Shown: in pieces, positions 25,140 through 37,280 of the stretch
How positions within the stretch are numbered: position 1 is the stretch's first letter
Layout: each line of letters opens with the position of its first letter
DNA from: Episyrphus balteatus
Taxonomy: Eukaryota > Arthropoda > Insecta > Diptera > Syrphidae
Direction of reading: 5' to 3'
DNA: 64,000 bases
NCBI RefSeq assembly: GCF_945859705.1
Contig: NC_079136.1
Span: 125,957,027 to 126,021,026 of the forward strand
The notes under the pieces: model-generated
The model's database searches: none
Told to the model about the DNA's origin: nothing
What the model saw: only the letters and a program-made list of their open reading frames with translations
Position numbers and translations under genes: made by a program

Positions 25140-25705
25140 GTCCGTCGGTCTGTGCGTATGTGCGTCCATCTGTACATCGAGCTAGGGCCTTAACGGATGG
25201 ATGGAGATGCTTGAAACTTGGTACAGATGATTTTTATTTCCCATATAACGTTTTCGAGGTATTGCAAATTTTTCGAAAACGGCTCTAACGATTTCGATCA
25301 AATTTGGTGTACGTAATACTCTTGTTGATTCTAACAAAACTGCGTTTTTAGTTTTTCACAAAAAATTCGGAGAACGGAAATATGGCGTTGCCGGTTTTTC
25401 AAAAATTGACATATTTTTTAAGTTGATATATTTCATCAAAGCATAAGTCAATTTGATTCAAAATTTACATAAATCATTTTGAAGTGTCAAATGTAAAAAA
25501 AAATAAAATAAAGTTTAAAAAAAAAATTTTTTTTTAATGTTTTTAAAAAAAAAATAAATTTAAAATTTTATTTTTTTAACTTTCAATTTTTTTTTTTTGA
25601 TTTTTTTTTCTCGACACTAAACAAAATTTCCAATAGATATTTAAGATAACGATACTTTGAACTACAAGAGCAAGTATGTGCGACCCAGTCGTGCATTTTA
25701 TTTTT
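25140..25705 (+). mobile_element. Helitron-like element, family A, duplicated 5'-truncated copy
   Basis: Begins at GTCCGTCGGTCTGTGCG and ends with the same hairpin as the copy just upstream. The approximately 130 bp that follow each copy are also nearly identical (TTCTTAATAGAGCTATC through GGAGGTTTGGGTTTG). The pair therefore arose by tandem duplication of host plus element, units about 24350-25139 and 25140-25826, not by two insertions. This copy lacks about 60 bp after AAACTTGGTACAGATG. Confidence 0.75.
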
Positions 25706-25826
25706 CTTAATAGAGCTATCAATTTTAACGTTTTTATTTTTTAAAGGGTAACGATTTTTTTTTTTTTGTATACAATATTGAGGAGGTTTGGGTTTGAAAA
25801 GAAATTAATTATTTATTTAAATTTTT

Positions 25827-28800
25827 GCACGAATTTTTCTTAGCTCAGTAGGATTATATTAAAATCATGTGTTCTAAATTTTATTAGGTATGTATATAAT
25901 TTTTTTATTTATTTTATTTTTATTATGACATTTTTTTTTAAACAGGGTTCATATTAAGTGGATGAAAAGCGTAATTGGGGATAATATAGTTTTTAACCTG
26001 CTTTTCAGTTTGTACTTATCCACATGTAATAATTAATTGTTCGGTTGGAAATGGTAATGAAAACGATTTCAATATTGGATCCTTGTGGAAAAGGCTTTCA
26101 ATAAAACTCAGATTAAGCTTTGCTTGATGACTTTTATTTAAAGTCTAGAACTGGTGTCTACTATTATGTTAAGAAAAGTATTAAAATTTGTATGCTTCAG
26201 TCTAACAAGAAAACAATTGGGATGCATTTCACCATATTCCGAAGTCTTTATGCAAATCAATTAAAAAGTTCAAGTTATGCTTGAGGTCACTTGAACTTTT
26301 TAATTGAATTATATTCAATCACTCCGCTTAAAAATAAAAATAATTTTCATTATTTTTTTTTTTCCTTTTTGTCTTTATGTAAATGTAAGTTAAATAAAAA
26401 GGCTCTCAGAAAAAGAGATCTGCCTGTGAGGGGCTATTAATTATAAACGTGACATTGTTTTTATCAGTTTTTAAAAGTGAAAGTTATTTGTCATATGACA
26501 TTTAGAATTGGAGCTATAATATTCTTCTTTAAATATACAAATAAAAACGGTATTAATAGTATTACAAAAAAAAAAAAGGTCAAATGACTCTGGAACTGTA
26601 CCTACAAAAGTTATAATCGATAGATCTGAATTATAAAAATATATAGACGGAAAAAATATAAAAGTGTTTAGTATTTTCAATATTATTCTTAAAGCTTTAG
26701 GTTTAGCAACATGTTTGTTGTGCAACTTTGTGTTTAAAATTGAGTTTTTAAACACTTTTGATTTCTTAAAGTCTTCGTGGGGTACATGTGCTTAAAATCC
26801 CAAACTAATTTAATTTATTAACTGGATTAGTGGATATTGGAAGCTTCAAAAACCAAAATTTAAAAAGTGGTCGATGGGCTCGGCTGATACAAGTTATCAA
26901 AGTTTCTATATTTTTAAGATCAAATACAAATTATTTTAAGAGTTTTGGTCTAAAAATCTAAAAACCTTTTTAATTCAAACGACTTTTTTGTGACATTAGG
27001 TATTGCAAAATTTTTAGACTTTCGGAAAGCTGTTTTTGACTAAATTGTCCTAAAAAAAAATACCTTCCACGTTTGGTCTATTCGTGTTAAAGAAAGATTT
27101 TTTTTTTTCAAAAAGGTTATTTCTATTCGTTTATGGCTAATTCTCGAAAGGTGTTTTTTTTTTACAAATACCTTTCATTGCAAATAACAAGCAAAGAATG
27201 CATTTCAAGACAATATTCTGAAACACCCTGGCAACAAATTTTATTGAAACTCATCAAATTCATAGATGCATTCCTTAAAACAAAAATTTTAAATAAAAGA
27301 AACTCAATACACAATATTTTTTTTTTTAAATAAACAATTTAATATCAGTAATTTTTTTGAAAATGAACTTTTATCTCTCCTTAAATTATTTTGCTATAAA
27401 GCACAACTTTAAATTTTTTTAAGTTTTTGTATCTAACTTTTTTTTATTTATAATGCTTTAGAATTTTATTTTCATTACATTTTTTTTTGTAAGATCTATA
27501 TGTAAGGTAGGTAAAAGAAATTTAATTTCATAATTCATTAGAAGGCCAAACCCTTTAGAAAGATATGTTTATGAACACAAGGAACAGTTTTATAAAATTT
27601 GGAAAATAAAAAAAATTAAATTTTTCTTTCGGAATAGCCTAAAAATACACAAGAAATCCCTAAAGAACTTATGAATAGATATAGTACCGAAAGGTGATGT
27701 GGTAAGTAGCTTAACAATCAATTAAAGCCTCATCAAGAGGCATCTTTTCGACTACAAAGAAGGTTTAAGAACCTATGTAGTAATAAAAATCTTTCGCGTT
27801 TTATATAGCGCAGATGCTTTGGTTTAAGAAACTCTTTCATGACTTGTGAGAATTTTTCAAAAAAAAAAAAAGGAATCTTACGTCCATTAAACTAATATTC
27901 AACTGCTGGAGCCATCAGCCTAAATGTGTTAAAAGAATCCTGCTTCCTTTGTCTTATTCTCTCACTATTTTTCAACTTGGAAAAACACCTAAATAAAAAG
28001 CTCTTGAAAGCTTTAAACATCACTTTGAAGATTCTTTTTAACAACTTTGCAACACAAAACTCAGTCCAATACTAGATTTTAAGTGTCACAGCAGATAAGT
28101 GAGTCCTTTTCAAAGGATCATAGTCTTTGGAAGACAGAATAAATGATACGGTTGAAAAACCTTTTACGATACCCTCTCATAGGTTTTATCTACTGTCGCT
28201 CTAAATCAGCAAAAAGATCTTTGGGTCCCAAAAGGAATTACACATTAAAAACAAAAAAAATCAATTTCATTCAAGCAAATATTTAACGTTTTCAAGAATT
28301 CAAAAAAAAAAAAAAAACATCTTTTACTTTAACACATTTTGCCTTTTAAACGGTTAATTCAACCTGTTGAACCTGAAGGTATAAATAAAAACCATTTTAA
28401 AAATGTCCTAGGCCTAAAATCTTTCATCCGAATTTTTTCCCTTCTCCTCTTTCGAAAAAATAGATAAACAAAAATTGTATATATGCAAAAAAGTTCCGTC
28501 AATGAGAAGAAGAAGAAAAAGCAAAAAAAAAGGAACTTGGAACTTCCACTCTCACGGGACAAGATTTAGCAGCAAAAAAAAAAAACAAAAAAATAAGTAA
28601 AACACAACACATCCATTTATGTAAACATTGTTGTTAGGAACACGATAGTGTTCTATTCTCCTTGAAGAAAGTGCTCAAGGTGCTATATGTATGAGTTTGG
28701 GAGGGGGGATATGCTCATATTTGCATATGTGTGATGCAAAACAACATCATGAAGATCATCATCATCTGCATTTTTATATTCCTTTTTTTTTGTGTTTAGC

Positions 28801-29899
28801 TTCTCTGTGTCAAGTGTGCAATGCCGTCGTCGTTTTATTTTCAAAGTCAAAATAATTAAGGAGCGAGTCCTTAAACGTTTGTTCCTCAAGAATACACTTA
28901 TTTTGCTTGACTGAAGCTGAATGAAATATGAATTCTTATTATTTTTTTTTTCTTTTTTCTTGAACGGGGTCAGGTCACTAAGTCTATCTCTCTCTTTCAC
29001 TGTAAAAAGGACAAAATATTATTTGTCTAAGAAAAAAAAAAAAAAATAACAAATCGTAAAAAGTAATCACAATCGTTTAGTTTTCACAAAAATATAAAAT
29101 ACATTTACACCCAAAAGGTTATAATATATTATTAGAAATGGCTTGTCAAACTTGTATAAGGCAAATTCTCTTAAGAATTTTTTGGGGAATTTTATTTAGG
29201 ACACGAAACAGAAGAAAAAAAAAATAAAAAACAAATATTATTTCCAGATGGAAAGGAAAGGCTAATCACCACACAGCCTTATACCGCCATCCTTTTTTTA
29301 GTGCCTCTTAGTGCCTAGCTTTCGGTTTATCTAGCGTATTATTTATTTAATGTTGCTGTTCGATTGCCAAGTCCTGAATTTCTGCCAGAAATTCAGGTAG
29401 TATAGTCTCTCAAAGTGTTTGGAGAGGTTATAGCTAGCATTGGTTTAAATGTATATTTTTGTACTTTACTTATTTTATTCATTTGAAATGAAGCAAAAGA
29501 GTGAGATAGAACTCACTCTATACTGGCTATAACTATGTTGTTGGATGTCCTTCAAGTGCGACAACAAACCCAAAATATAGGTAAATAAAGCAGTTCAAAC
29601 ATGGTTGAATATAATATAGACAGAGGGCATAAGTCGTCCATATCCTAGGCCTTTCCTAACAAATTGCCACACCCTCACAATGTATTTTCAGAGAGCAAGC
29701 ATAACAAATAAGATGGTAGATGGTTTGTTATCCACATATTATGTAGGTAGGAAGGTATGTTTGTATGTGGCTATAACAAGCCTTGTCAGGTAAATCAGGT
29801 AAATTTGCTTGCAACAGAAAAAATCAACACTTGAAGTCAAAAGTTACGGGATGTTTTTTTTTTTTTTTTGTTTTTTTTTTTGCATAAGTTATGATTTCA
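25827..29899. other. AT-rich non-coding DNA
   Basis: Contains one perfect 18-bp hairpin at 26258-26306 and an 11-bp one at 29373-29397. The rest is AT-rich with homopolymers and short microsatellites. The open frames here are Lys/Phe-rich and not convincing. No gene is recognised. Confidence 0.5.
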
Positions 29900-31030
29900 T
29901 ATAAAATTACTAGACTTTCGTCAAGTTTTAATCAAAGAAGTTATTAAAAAACTTAACGAAACTCATATTATTCAATTCAAAAAATGTATCGTTTGTGATA
30001 TAAGAAAATGCTCACTTTAAAAAGCTAAAAAATGAATCCTTGAAAAAATTTTAAAACTTGACGAAACTTTTTTAGGCATATAAAAACTAAATTTTTTCTT
30101 AAAAGAATTTATAAGTTGAATGGAAAAATTGAATTTTCATTCTTTTCTGACTTGACGGAACTGTTTTACCAATCTTATTAAAATAGAAAGAAAAATATTG
30201 TTCATTATTCATATTATCAAGTAAACGTTCTAAGAATAAAAGCAAAGAGAAGTAGTTAATATTGAATTTTCATTCTTTTTTTACTCAAACAAAACGTATT
30301 CTATGTTTTTATTTAAAACAATTTACCATCAAGCAAACGTCTAAAAAAAAAGTGAATAAAGTTAGTAAAGTTCATTCCTTCAATTCTTGTTAAACTTAAC
30401 GAAACTTGTTTTTAACCAAAAAAAAAAAATATCTTTTGAATAAGTTCAGTAGAAATATTTAAGAAGATTTGGATTACTGAACTTAACGAAACTTTTTTGA
30501 ACTCAATTAAAATAATAAGTAAGTTAGAAAGATTTGAAACAATTCTTCTCTACCTTTTAATTCTAAATATTATTAAAAATTTTACAAAAAAAAATTTATC
30601 CCATGAACACAACACCATAACACATTAACTAATTAAAACTTGACGAATCCTTGTTAGTTTATGAATGAAAAGTAAATTTTTCAAAGGTTCTGGACAATTC
30701 TAAACTAAACTAAACGAATCGTATTTATTTGCGTTCAATTGTGATCTGTTAGTAACAAATTATTTTAAAGACCCGTTTGCGGTTTAATTATTAAAACTTA
30801 ACGAAAAACTTTAAACAATTCTTTTCTCAGTGCTCAACAAACCATTATTTATTTAATCTGTAGAAACTTCAATTTCAACATTACTTAACGAATTAGGTAA
30901 GGATTTGTTTGCTAAAACGTAATGAAACATTTTTTACTGCGCTATAGTAAAACATTTCAAAAAGTTTAAGGGACACTAAGCAATAAATGAAGTTGATGTT
31001 CTAAACTTGACGAAACTTTTGTATTAACAC
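29900..31030 (+). repeat. Degenerate array built on AACTTGACGAAACT
   Basis: About twelve copies of AACTTRACGAAACT or close variants recur over 1.1 kb at roughly 80-100 bp spacing. Clear copies are near 29953, 30053, 30149, 30396, 30478, 30637, 30703, 30795, 30880, 30917 and 31003. Except for one reversed copy near 29910 they share orientation. Between cores, the spacers share only AT-rich composition and occasional TTGAATTTTCATTCTTTT. It looks like an ancient tandem repeat with a ~95 bp period in which only the core stays recognisable. Confidence 0.65.
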
Positions 31031-32516
31031 CACATAATGTAAATCTAAATCTAAAAACTATCAGAAAATAATAAAACAACTATAAAATCATTATATCGTC
31101 GTTTTCTCAAAAAGAGATTGAAAAAACTTTTAAACGTCATTGTTATCCCATCAGGTACAAGGTACAACACTATCCACTATCCGAAACACTATTGCCCACA
31201 AATATCCAGGATAATTTATGTACTCGAGAGTCTTTCTCTTTTGTGTGCAATTTAACCTGAAAAGACAGGATGTAGGTACGTATGTATATCCACGGCCGAC
31301 GGACGAACGAACGTAGTCGGAGAGCAGTGCATGTGTGTTATTGATTGAACCTTTTGTTTCGTTTGTTTCGGGCCAAAACGGATAGCAGGATGAGTAGAGT
31401 AGTAAGTGAGGATATAGCTTCGTGTATTTGAAAGCGCCCTTTTAATTGAACCAGGATTTGCTATTTTATATTGAACTTTCGATTGCTCTGTTTTTTTATT
31501 TTTTTATTTTTATTTTAGTTCTTCTTTATTTTTATTTTTCTCTTGTGAATTTTAATTTAAATCTGTTGTTATTATTTTATCTTTTCTGTGTATTTTTTTT
31601 TTCTTCTTCTACTTTTTGAATAAAATTGAACAAAAATCAATTTGCAATTTCTCTTTTTATAAAAGGATTGATGATTGATGTTCATTTGGTAGTGTGTTGG
31701 GTTGTTGTAGTTGTTTAACCATGTGCAGACAATATAAAGTTGATTTTCTGTTTACAAGTGAGTTGTGAATTGTTTGTTAATGTTTACAGTTTAACTACTA
31801 AAGTTTACTTTAAAAAGTAATGAAAATTTTTAACAATATTTTTTATTTTTGAGATATATGATGATTATAAAATATGTTTTTACATACTCCTTAAAGTATA
31901 CATCACCAGGATTGATATAGTAATCAAAAAAGTAGACAAACAAAACCTTTCAATATTTTTAACGAGATTTTGTTCTATTTAATAAATAAAAATAACAGAA
32001 ATTGCATACTTTTAGGTGTTTGTAAAATATAATGTTTATGTATCCATCTTTTTTTAAATTACAAACATTAATTTCATTCCTAGCAAATTAATATTATGTT
32101 TTTGGTTTTGTATAAATTATATTAATTCATTCCACTATTATTAGATAAAATTCTTAGAAAACACCACCCAACATTTATTTTCATGTCAAATATCAATATT
32201 CACATAATAATGGCTTTCAAAATAGTAAACAGTTTTGTACGAATAATTAATTTGTAACTAAATAGAAGTATGTATAATTAACATTAACGATGATTAAATA
32301 TACAAATTTCTTGAGAAACGCAATTTAATTTAGTATACAAAAATGTAGATTGGTCGATAGAAAATATTTTATAAGTTGCACGTAGTTTTTTTTATCTCAG
32401 TCAAGAGCTATAATATATTGATCAAAAAATATATATATATATATAAATATATAAAAAATATAAGTTAGTTAAACTTTTGTGTTTGAGAGTTTTAATTTTA
32501 TTATAATAATACGTCC
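31031..32516. other. Non-coding DNA, nothing recognised
   Basis: AT-rich sequence with a GC-richer patch near 31290-31340 and a (TA)n run near 32428-32445. No gene, RNA or bounded repeat is supported. Confidence 0.5.
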
Positions 32517-32524
32517 AAAATGAG

Positions 32525-33663
32525 CAGTGGCGTACGTTGAGTTGCCGGGGCCCCGGGGCAAGACTTAATTTTGAGGCCCCTTTGATATTTGGGGGCCACT
32601 TAGATACAAAAACAAAAGTACGTATACGCCATACATTTTTTTTTTATGGCTTATTTATTTTTAGGTTTATTTTAATGTTTTATTATGTTCGTAATGCACT
32701 TTGCTATACTTACTTAAAATTTTTATCATAAAAGTAGCAAATCCTTATACTAGGGGCCCCCAAAATTGAATATTTAGAGACCCCTAAAATAAATTTTTTT
32801 TTAGCTTAGAATTGATAGTTCTTGGGGCCTCTGTTCTGAAGTAATATTCGAAATGCCACCTATAAAATAATGTTTTTATTTTGGGCTCTGATGTATTTAT
32901 GTTGGGGCCCCTGAATTGATATTTAATTTTCCATTTGATTGTTTTGAACCACTGAAGTAATAGCTTTTGAGGATCCTCAAATAATATTTGTCATGACATC
33001 AGAATATTTAATGAATATTTTTGGGCTCCATAGTAATAGATTTTGGGGCCCCCAAATTAATATTTGATCGGCTCTCAACTAACGGGGTTCCTGAAAAATT
33101 ATTTTTTGGGACAATTCATATAATATTTTTGGAGCCCCGAAGTCATATTTTTTGGGGCTCATAAAGTAATATTTAGTAATCCATCAACAAATGTACCTAA
33201 TTTAATTTAAAAAAACAATTTTTTTTAATTTAATTTTTTTTTTGACGCCCCGAAGTAAAGGCTTCTGGGACCCGTGGCCTGAAGTTGTTTTTTTGCTTTT
33301 TTGGGGCCCCTAATGTATTATTTGTGGTTGCAAAGATTTTTCAAGTAATATTTTTTGGGGCCCTAAGATAAAATTAAAATTTTTTCTTTTAAAAAAGCAG
33401 TTTATTTTTTTGGGGCCCATGGGGTAACCTTTTTATTAAATCAATATATATTGTGTGGCTACCAATGCATTATACATTACACTGAATGATAAAATTTGTC
33501 TCCCTTGTATCCGAAGTGATTCAAATACATTTTAATTTATCTACTTCGTAACTCAATTTATTCTAAAAGTTTCCTCCTCTGCATTGTCTCCAGTTGGGGC
33601 CCTAGGGTCGGTCGGGGGCCCCGGGGCGCCGCCCCGCTTGCCCCAAGGGAGTGTACGCCCCTG
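32525..33663. mobile_element. hAT-type non-autonomous element with GGGGCCCC array
   Basis: The element runs from CAGTGGCGTACGTTGAG to CTCCC...GTACGCCCCTG; the reverse complement of the right end is CAGGGGCGTACACTCCC. The 8-bp sequence AAAATGAG flanks it exactly on both sides (32517-32524 and 33664-33671). CAGNGGCG termini with 8-bp duplications are the known signature of the hAT superfamily. Inside are at least 15 copies of a GGGGCCCC-like palindrome, usually as TTTTGGGGCCCCNAAATTAA, spaced about 30-70 bp. Both subtermini are GC-rich (CGGGGCCCCGGGGCAAG at the left, a counterpart at 33610-33645). No transposase is present. Confidence 0.92.
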
Positions 33664-33671
33664 AAAATGAG

Positions 33672-34112
33672 TCTTATCGAAAACTTAAAATAAAAAACCA
33701 TTCCTATTTAAGGTTTGAACAAAACAATCATTTGCGTGAAGCACCAATTTATTTAAATATTACTACCTATTGAAATATTATTACCTATTTAAAGAAGAAA
33801 CAACTTTAGGGTAATTCCACGCAAGTTTACCACTAATAGGCAAAAAATTAAAGTGAACGTATAAGAAATTGAATGATGGAATTTAAATACTCATACTTTT
33901 TATTTCATAATTGTTTAACTTTTTTCTTTACACTCCAATTTAAAAATAAATTAGAAGTTTTGAGTAAAAGATGGAAAAATTAACACAATAAAACTTTTCA
34001 AAGCCATTATTATTTTAAAAACTTTAGAGCCTTGATTATTTTTTATTCAAAATTAAAATAATTTGCTGAAAATAAAACGAGTCATTTATTTTTGAAGTGA
34101 AAACTTCTTTGT
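33672..34112. other. AT-rich spacer
   Basis: Non-coding spacer between the hAT-type element and the next inverted repeat; nothing recognised. Confidence 0.5.
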
Positions 34113-34519
34113 ATTTTGAGGTGCCCCTCTGAATGCTTAAAAAGGCAACTTTTTGACTTTTAAATTAAATGGGGAAAAATAAAGTTCAGTATAGATTTTC
34201 TTTTAAATTCGTATTTAACTGAGTTTGAATCATCTAAAAAATATGTTTAACTTCACTTTTAATTGAGATTTCAATCAAAAATCTTAACAAAGGTTAGTTG
34301 AAAATCTAGAATTCTTAAATTTCGATGTTCATACTTTTCGTAAGACTTTTTTCTAAAAAATATATTAAAAAAGTCAAGTAACTTATTTTTTTTCAAGTTT
34401 CAAACTCAGTGAAACATGAATTTAAAAAAAAAAAAAATTTATTTTATTTTTCCCCATTTAATTTAAAGGTCAAAAAGTCCCCTTTTTAAGCATTCAGAGG
34501 ACTTGGGGCACCTCAAAAT
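34113..34519. mobile_element. Foldback/MITE with TTTTGAGGTGCCCC ends
   Basis: The left arm (TTTTGAGGTGCCCCTCTGAA, then TGCTTAAAAAGG and ACTTTTTGAC) is matched by the reverse complement of the right arm (TTTTGAGGTGCCCC, a few extra bases, then CTCTGAATGCTTAAAAAGG). Arms are about 75 bp and reach AAATGGGGAAAAATAAA. The 250 bp centre is unpaired and AT-rich. No clear target duplication, no coding capacity. Confidence 0.75.
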
Positions 34520-34621
34520 GAAATTATTTAAAAATTTTAAGTATACAGTTTTGTTCGTTTATAAATGGCGCAACTTTTTATTACTATGCCAATTCGAAAA
34601 TAAAAAATTAAAATAAAATCG

Positions 34622-34900
34622 CTCCACCTTAATACGCACGCTGATAATATAACCTTTCATTTGATATATCACACATAACGGTACGTGCTCTACAAGTTAC
34701 ACAATCTTAAATTGAAAAACTTGAAAAATACGTCAAAACGTAGGAAGTACCGTAATCTCAGTTTAAAATTTCGACATGGTAAGCTTTCAAAAAGTCCTAC
34801 TTCTTTGTAGGCATGGTAGAAATATGATTGAAGCGACATATACAAGGTGAAATAATAAGCTTTCAGATGATATAAAATTTATTATAGGTTGTCATATAAA
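34622..34900 (-). repeat. Dispersed repeat family C, copy 1
   Basis: This block matches 45660-45840 in opposite orientation through TTTGATATATCACACATAAC, TACGTGCTCTACAAGTTACA and AGGAAGTACCGTAATCTCAG. Its distal part (AGCTTTCAGATGATATAAA then GGTTGTCATATAAA) matches 45345-45400. The Helitron-like element begins immediately after it. No coding or terminal features are clear. Confidence 0.65.
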
Positions 34901-35766
34901 AATAAAATGCACGACTGGGTCGCACTTTTAAGACTTTTTATATAGAAATTTGGAAAAAAAAATAAAATTCGTTTAAAAAAAAAATAAAATAAAATCTGAA
35001 ATTAAATTGCACTCCAAAACAAGTATGCAGTTTTGATTGATATATTAACATGCATTCTTAGAAAAAAAAAATTTCAAAATCATTAGAGCCGTTTTTAAAA
35101 AAACAATTTTTTATAAATAATTTTTTGGAAAAAAAGTCAAAATAAAATCGTAATGCCATTTTGTAGAAATCACTAATCAACACCTAAAAACAAAATTTCA
35201 AAAAAATTCAATGTCCAGTTTCCGAAAATTTGATTTTTCAACAAAAAAATTTTCAAAATTTTTTTAAAAATCCAAAAATTATTTTTTTTTTAATTTTATT
35301 TTTGGTTTATATTCAAATTAAATGAATGCTTCTTCACAAAAAGTTTCGTTAAAAAAACGGTTCTATGGCAGATACCGTTAATAATTATTTTCAAAAAAAA
35401 AATTTTTCATTGAAATATAGAGCTTAGCTTAAAACTAACATTTGAATTTTTTAAACAAATAGAGCCGTTTTTGAGATATTTCAATTTTACTAAAATCGGT
35501 ATATGACAAGTACCGTTGTTTTTGGTCCAAAAAAATTAATTCCAAAAAACCCTCTGGAGAGTCGCCAAATAACGCTACATACCAAGTTTGACATTAATCG
35601 GTCCATCCGTTTAGGCTGTAGCCTCTTATACAGACAGACAGACGGACTTCCGGGACCCAATTTTTTGGCATTGTCTACCATTGTAATGTCATGGAAAAAT
35701 GTTATCTCAACTTTTTTTGTGTACGAATGCATAACTTGATATATAGTACCTACCTATATCGCAAGT
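34901..35766 (-). mobile_element. Helitron-like element, uninterrupted copy of the 5.4 kb element
   Basis: Read on the minus strand it starts ACTTGCGATATAGG, passes GGGTCCCGGAAGTCCGTCTG, only about four TCTG units, GGCTACAGCCTAAACGGAT and GGCGACTCTCCAGAGGG, and ends GTGCGACCCAGTCGTGCATT. It lacks both foldback insertions, so it shows the ancestral state of the 5430-9222 copy: at the insertion point it reads CCAAATTTCTATATAAAAAG. An 80-codon open frame within it on either strand is not a gene. Confidence 0.75.
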
Positions 35767-36999
35767 AAAAATGGATTTAAAGGTGATGGAATAAAAAAAA
35801 ACGGTAGATTTTTTCGATTTCTTTTTTTTTGTAAGAAAAATGGCTTGAAAAGCTTTTGGTCGAACTGGAATTCAAACAAGCGTTCTAGTGGATGTGATCC
35901 GTTAAAAATCATAGAACGTACTTAGGGTCTTTTTATGACCCACTTACAAATCGCGCCCGTTCTCAAGTTAGGTGCAGAATTGGCCAGTTATCAATCTGAT
36001 GATAGGCCTTACACGCCGTTCAACTTGAACGATCGATATGGTCAAAATATTTGTAATATACTCAAACTTCACGCAGCAATGGCCAACCGAAAACTAATGT
36101 TTTTCTTTGCACTTTGCTGTTATTGCAGAATTTGAGTTGCAGTTTTTTTATTTGGTAAAACCAAAGAATACCTTGCAAATTAGCAAAAACTTGCACTTTT
36201 CAAAAAAGTATCCACTTTGTAGATAAACAAACTTTGTAAAGAAACAAATTTTTTTTTTACCTTACAACAAATAATTTCCTTTTTGAAAAAAGGCGTTTCG
36301 CAAACCAAAACTTGCAATGTCAAAGTTAAAAGCTCTGAAGTACAAATCGCTTTGTCCAATTAAGCTCAGAAGTCTTCCCAATAAAAATTTGGCAGTTTTG
36401 TTATGCATTATTGTTTTATGGTTAGTAGGGTTCATCACATGCTTTGATTTGGCAGACTTCAATATTTTGAAAGAAGACGTTATAGCCTTTACTTTGGCAT
36501 CATTGACACTTTAATTCCAATATAATAAACGCTATTTTTGTCATCACATTTTTGGTAAATATGAAAATACGTCTTTATAGATAAAGACATTGTAACTGTA
36601 ATTGATAGTAACCAATAGCTTAAAAAACCGATATGCCAGGAAGGTGGTTAGTTATACCTTTGAAACAAATGTACACCATTATTTCTTTATTAATTCTTTT
36701 TATTTTTCCAAAACGGTAGCACTTTGATTTAATAAAAAAAAAATCACCGATAATGTTTAAAATATTTTTTTTGCGTTTAGGGTCACTGTGGCGTATGTAG
36801 AACATTTGTTTTTATTTAAACGGTGAATGCAAAATTTTCTATTCTTTAACAAATTCGACACTTGTTGACCATTCTCTGATCTTTCACATAATTAAATTGG
36901 TCATAAAATTTCAAATTTGGGATACAGAATTAAAATAATTATTAAAGATTTATAAAAAAAAACTCTTGTTAAGGAAAAGTTGTGGTAGGTACTACACGT
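35767..36999. other. Non-coding DNA, nothing firm
   Basis: Contains moderately GC-balanced sequence at about 35935-36515 with short frames on both strands, including a hydrophobic one at 36317-36514. None has a recognisable domain or splice context. One GTATACGTA-related motif (GTCACTGTGGCGTATG) lies at about 36781. Confidence 0.45.
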
Positions 37000-37280
37000 T
37001 CGGAAGCAAATATTTTCAGATCAAAGTCTCGAAACAAGTTTTGGTTTACAGATATGAGTTCATGATGAGCAGATCTATCCATTTATGTAAAAAAAATTAC
37101 AAATATATTTTTTTAAGATTTTCGAGAAAAAATCAAGTTTAACCCCTTGCCTAAAAATAATGAATTTTCAAAAAAATCAATCGAGTGAGACATCAAAAGA
37201 AAGGTCTTTTTGAACTCCATTCATACATGAAAACCAAAAGTTTCTTGGAGGTCTGGTTGCTGAATTAATTGCAATCGAAG
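37000..37280 (-). repeat. Family D 300 bp repeat, single reversed copy
   Basis: Reverse-complement match to the array at 3962-4960: AGTTTCTTGGAGGTCTGGTT near 37235, GAAACAAGTTTTGGTTTACA near 37030 and AACCCCTTGCCTAAAAATAA near 37140 are all present in the expected order and spacing. A solitary copy in inverted orientation shows this family moves or is copied outside tandem arrays. Confidence 0.8.

Noticed and set aside
36317..36514. 65-codon frame with a hydrophobic segment
   Set aside because: An equally long frame lies on the opposite strand, and no gene context supports either.
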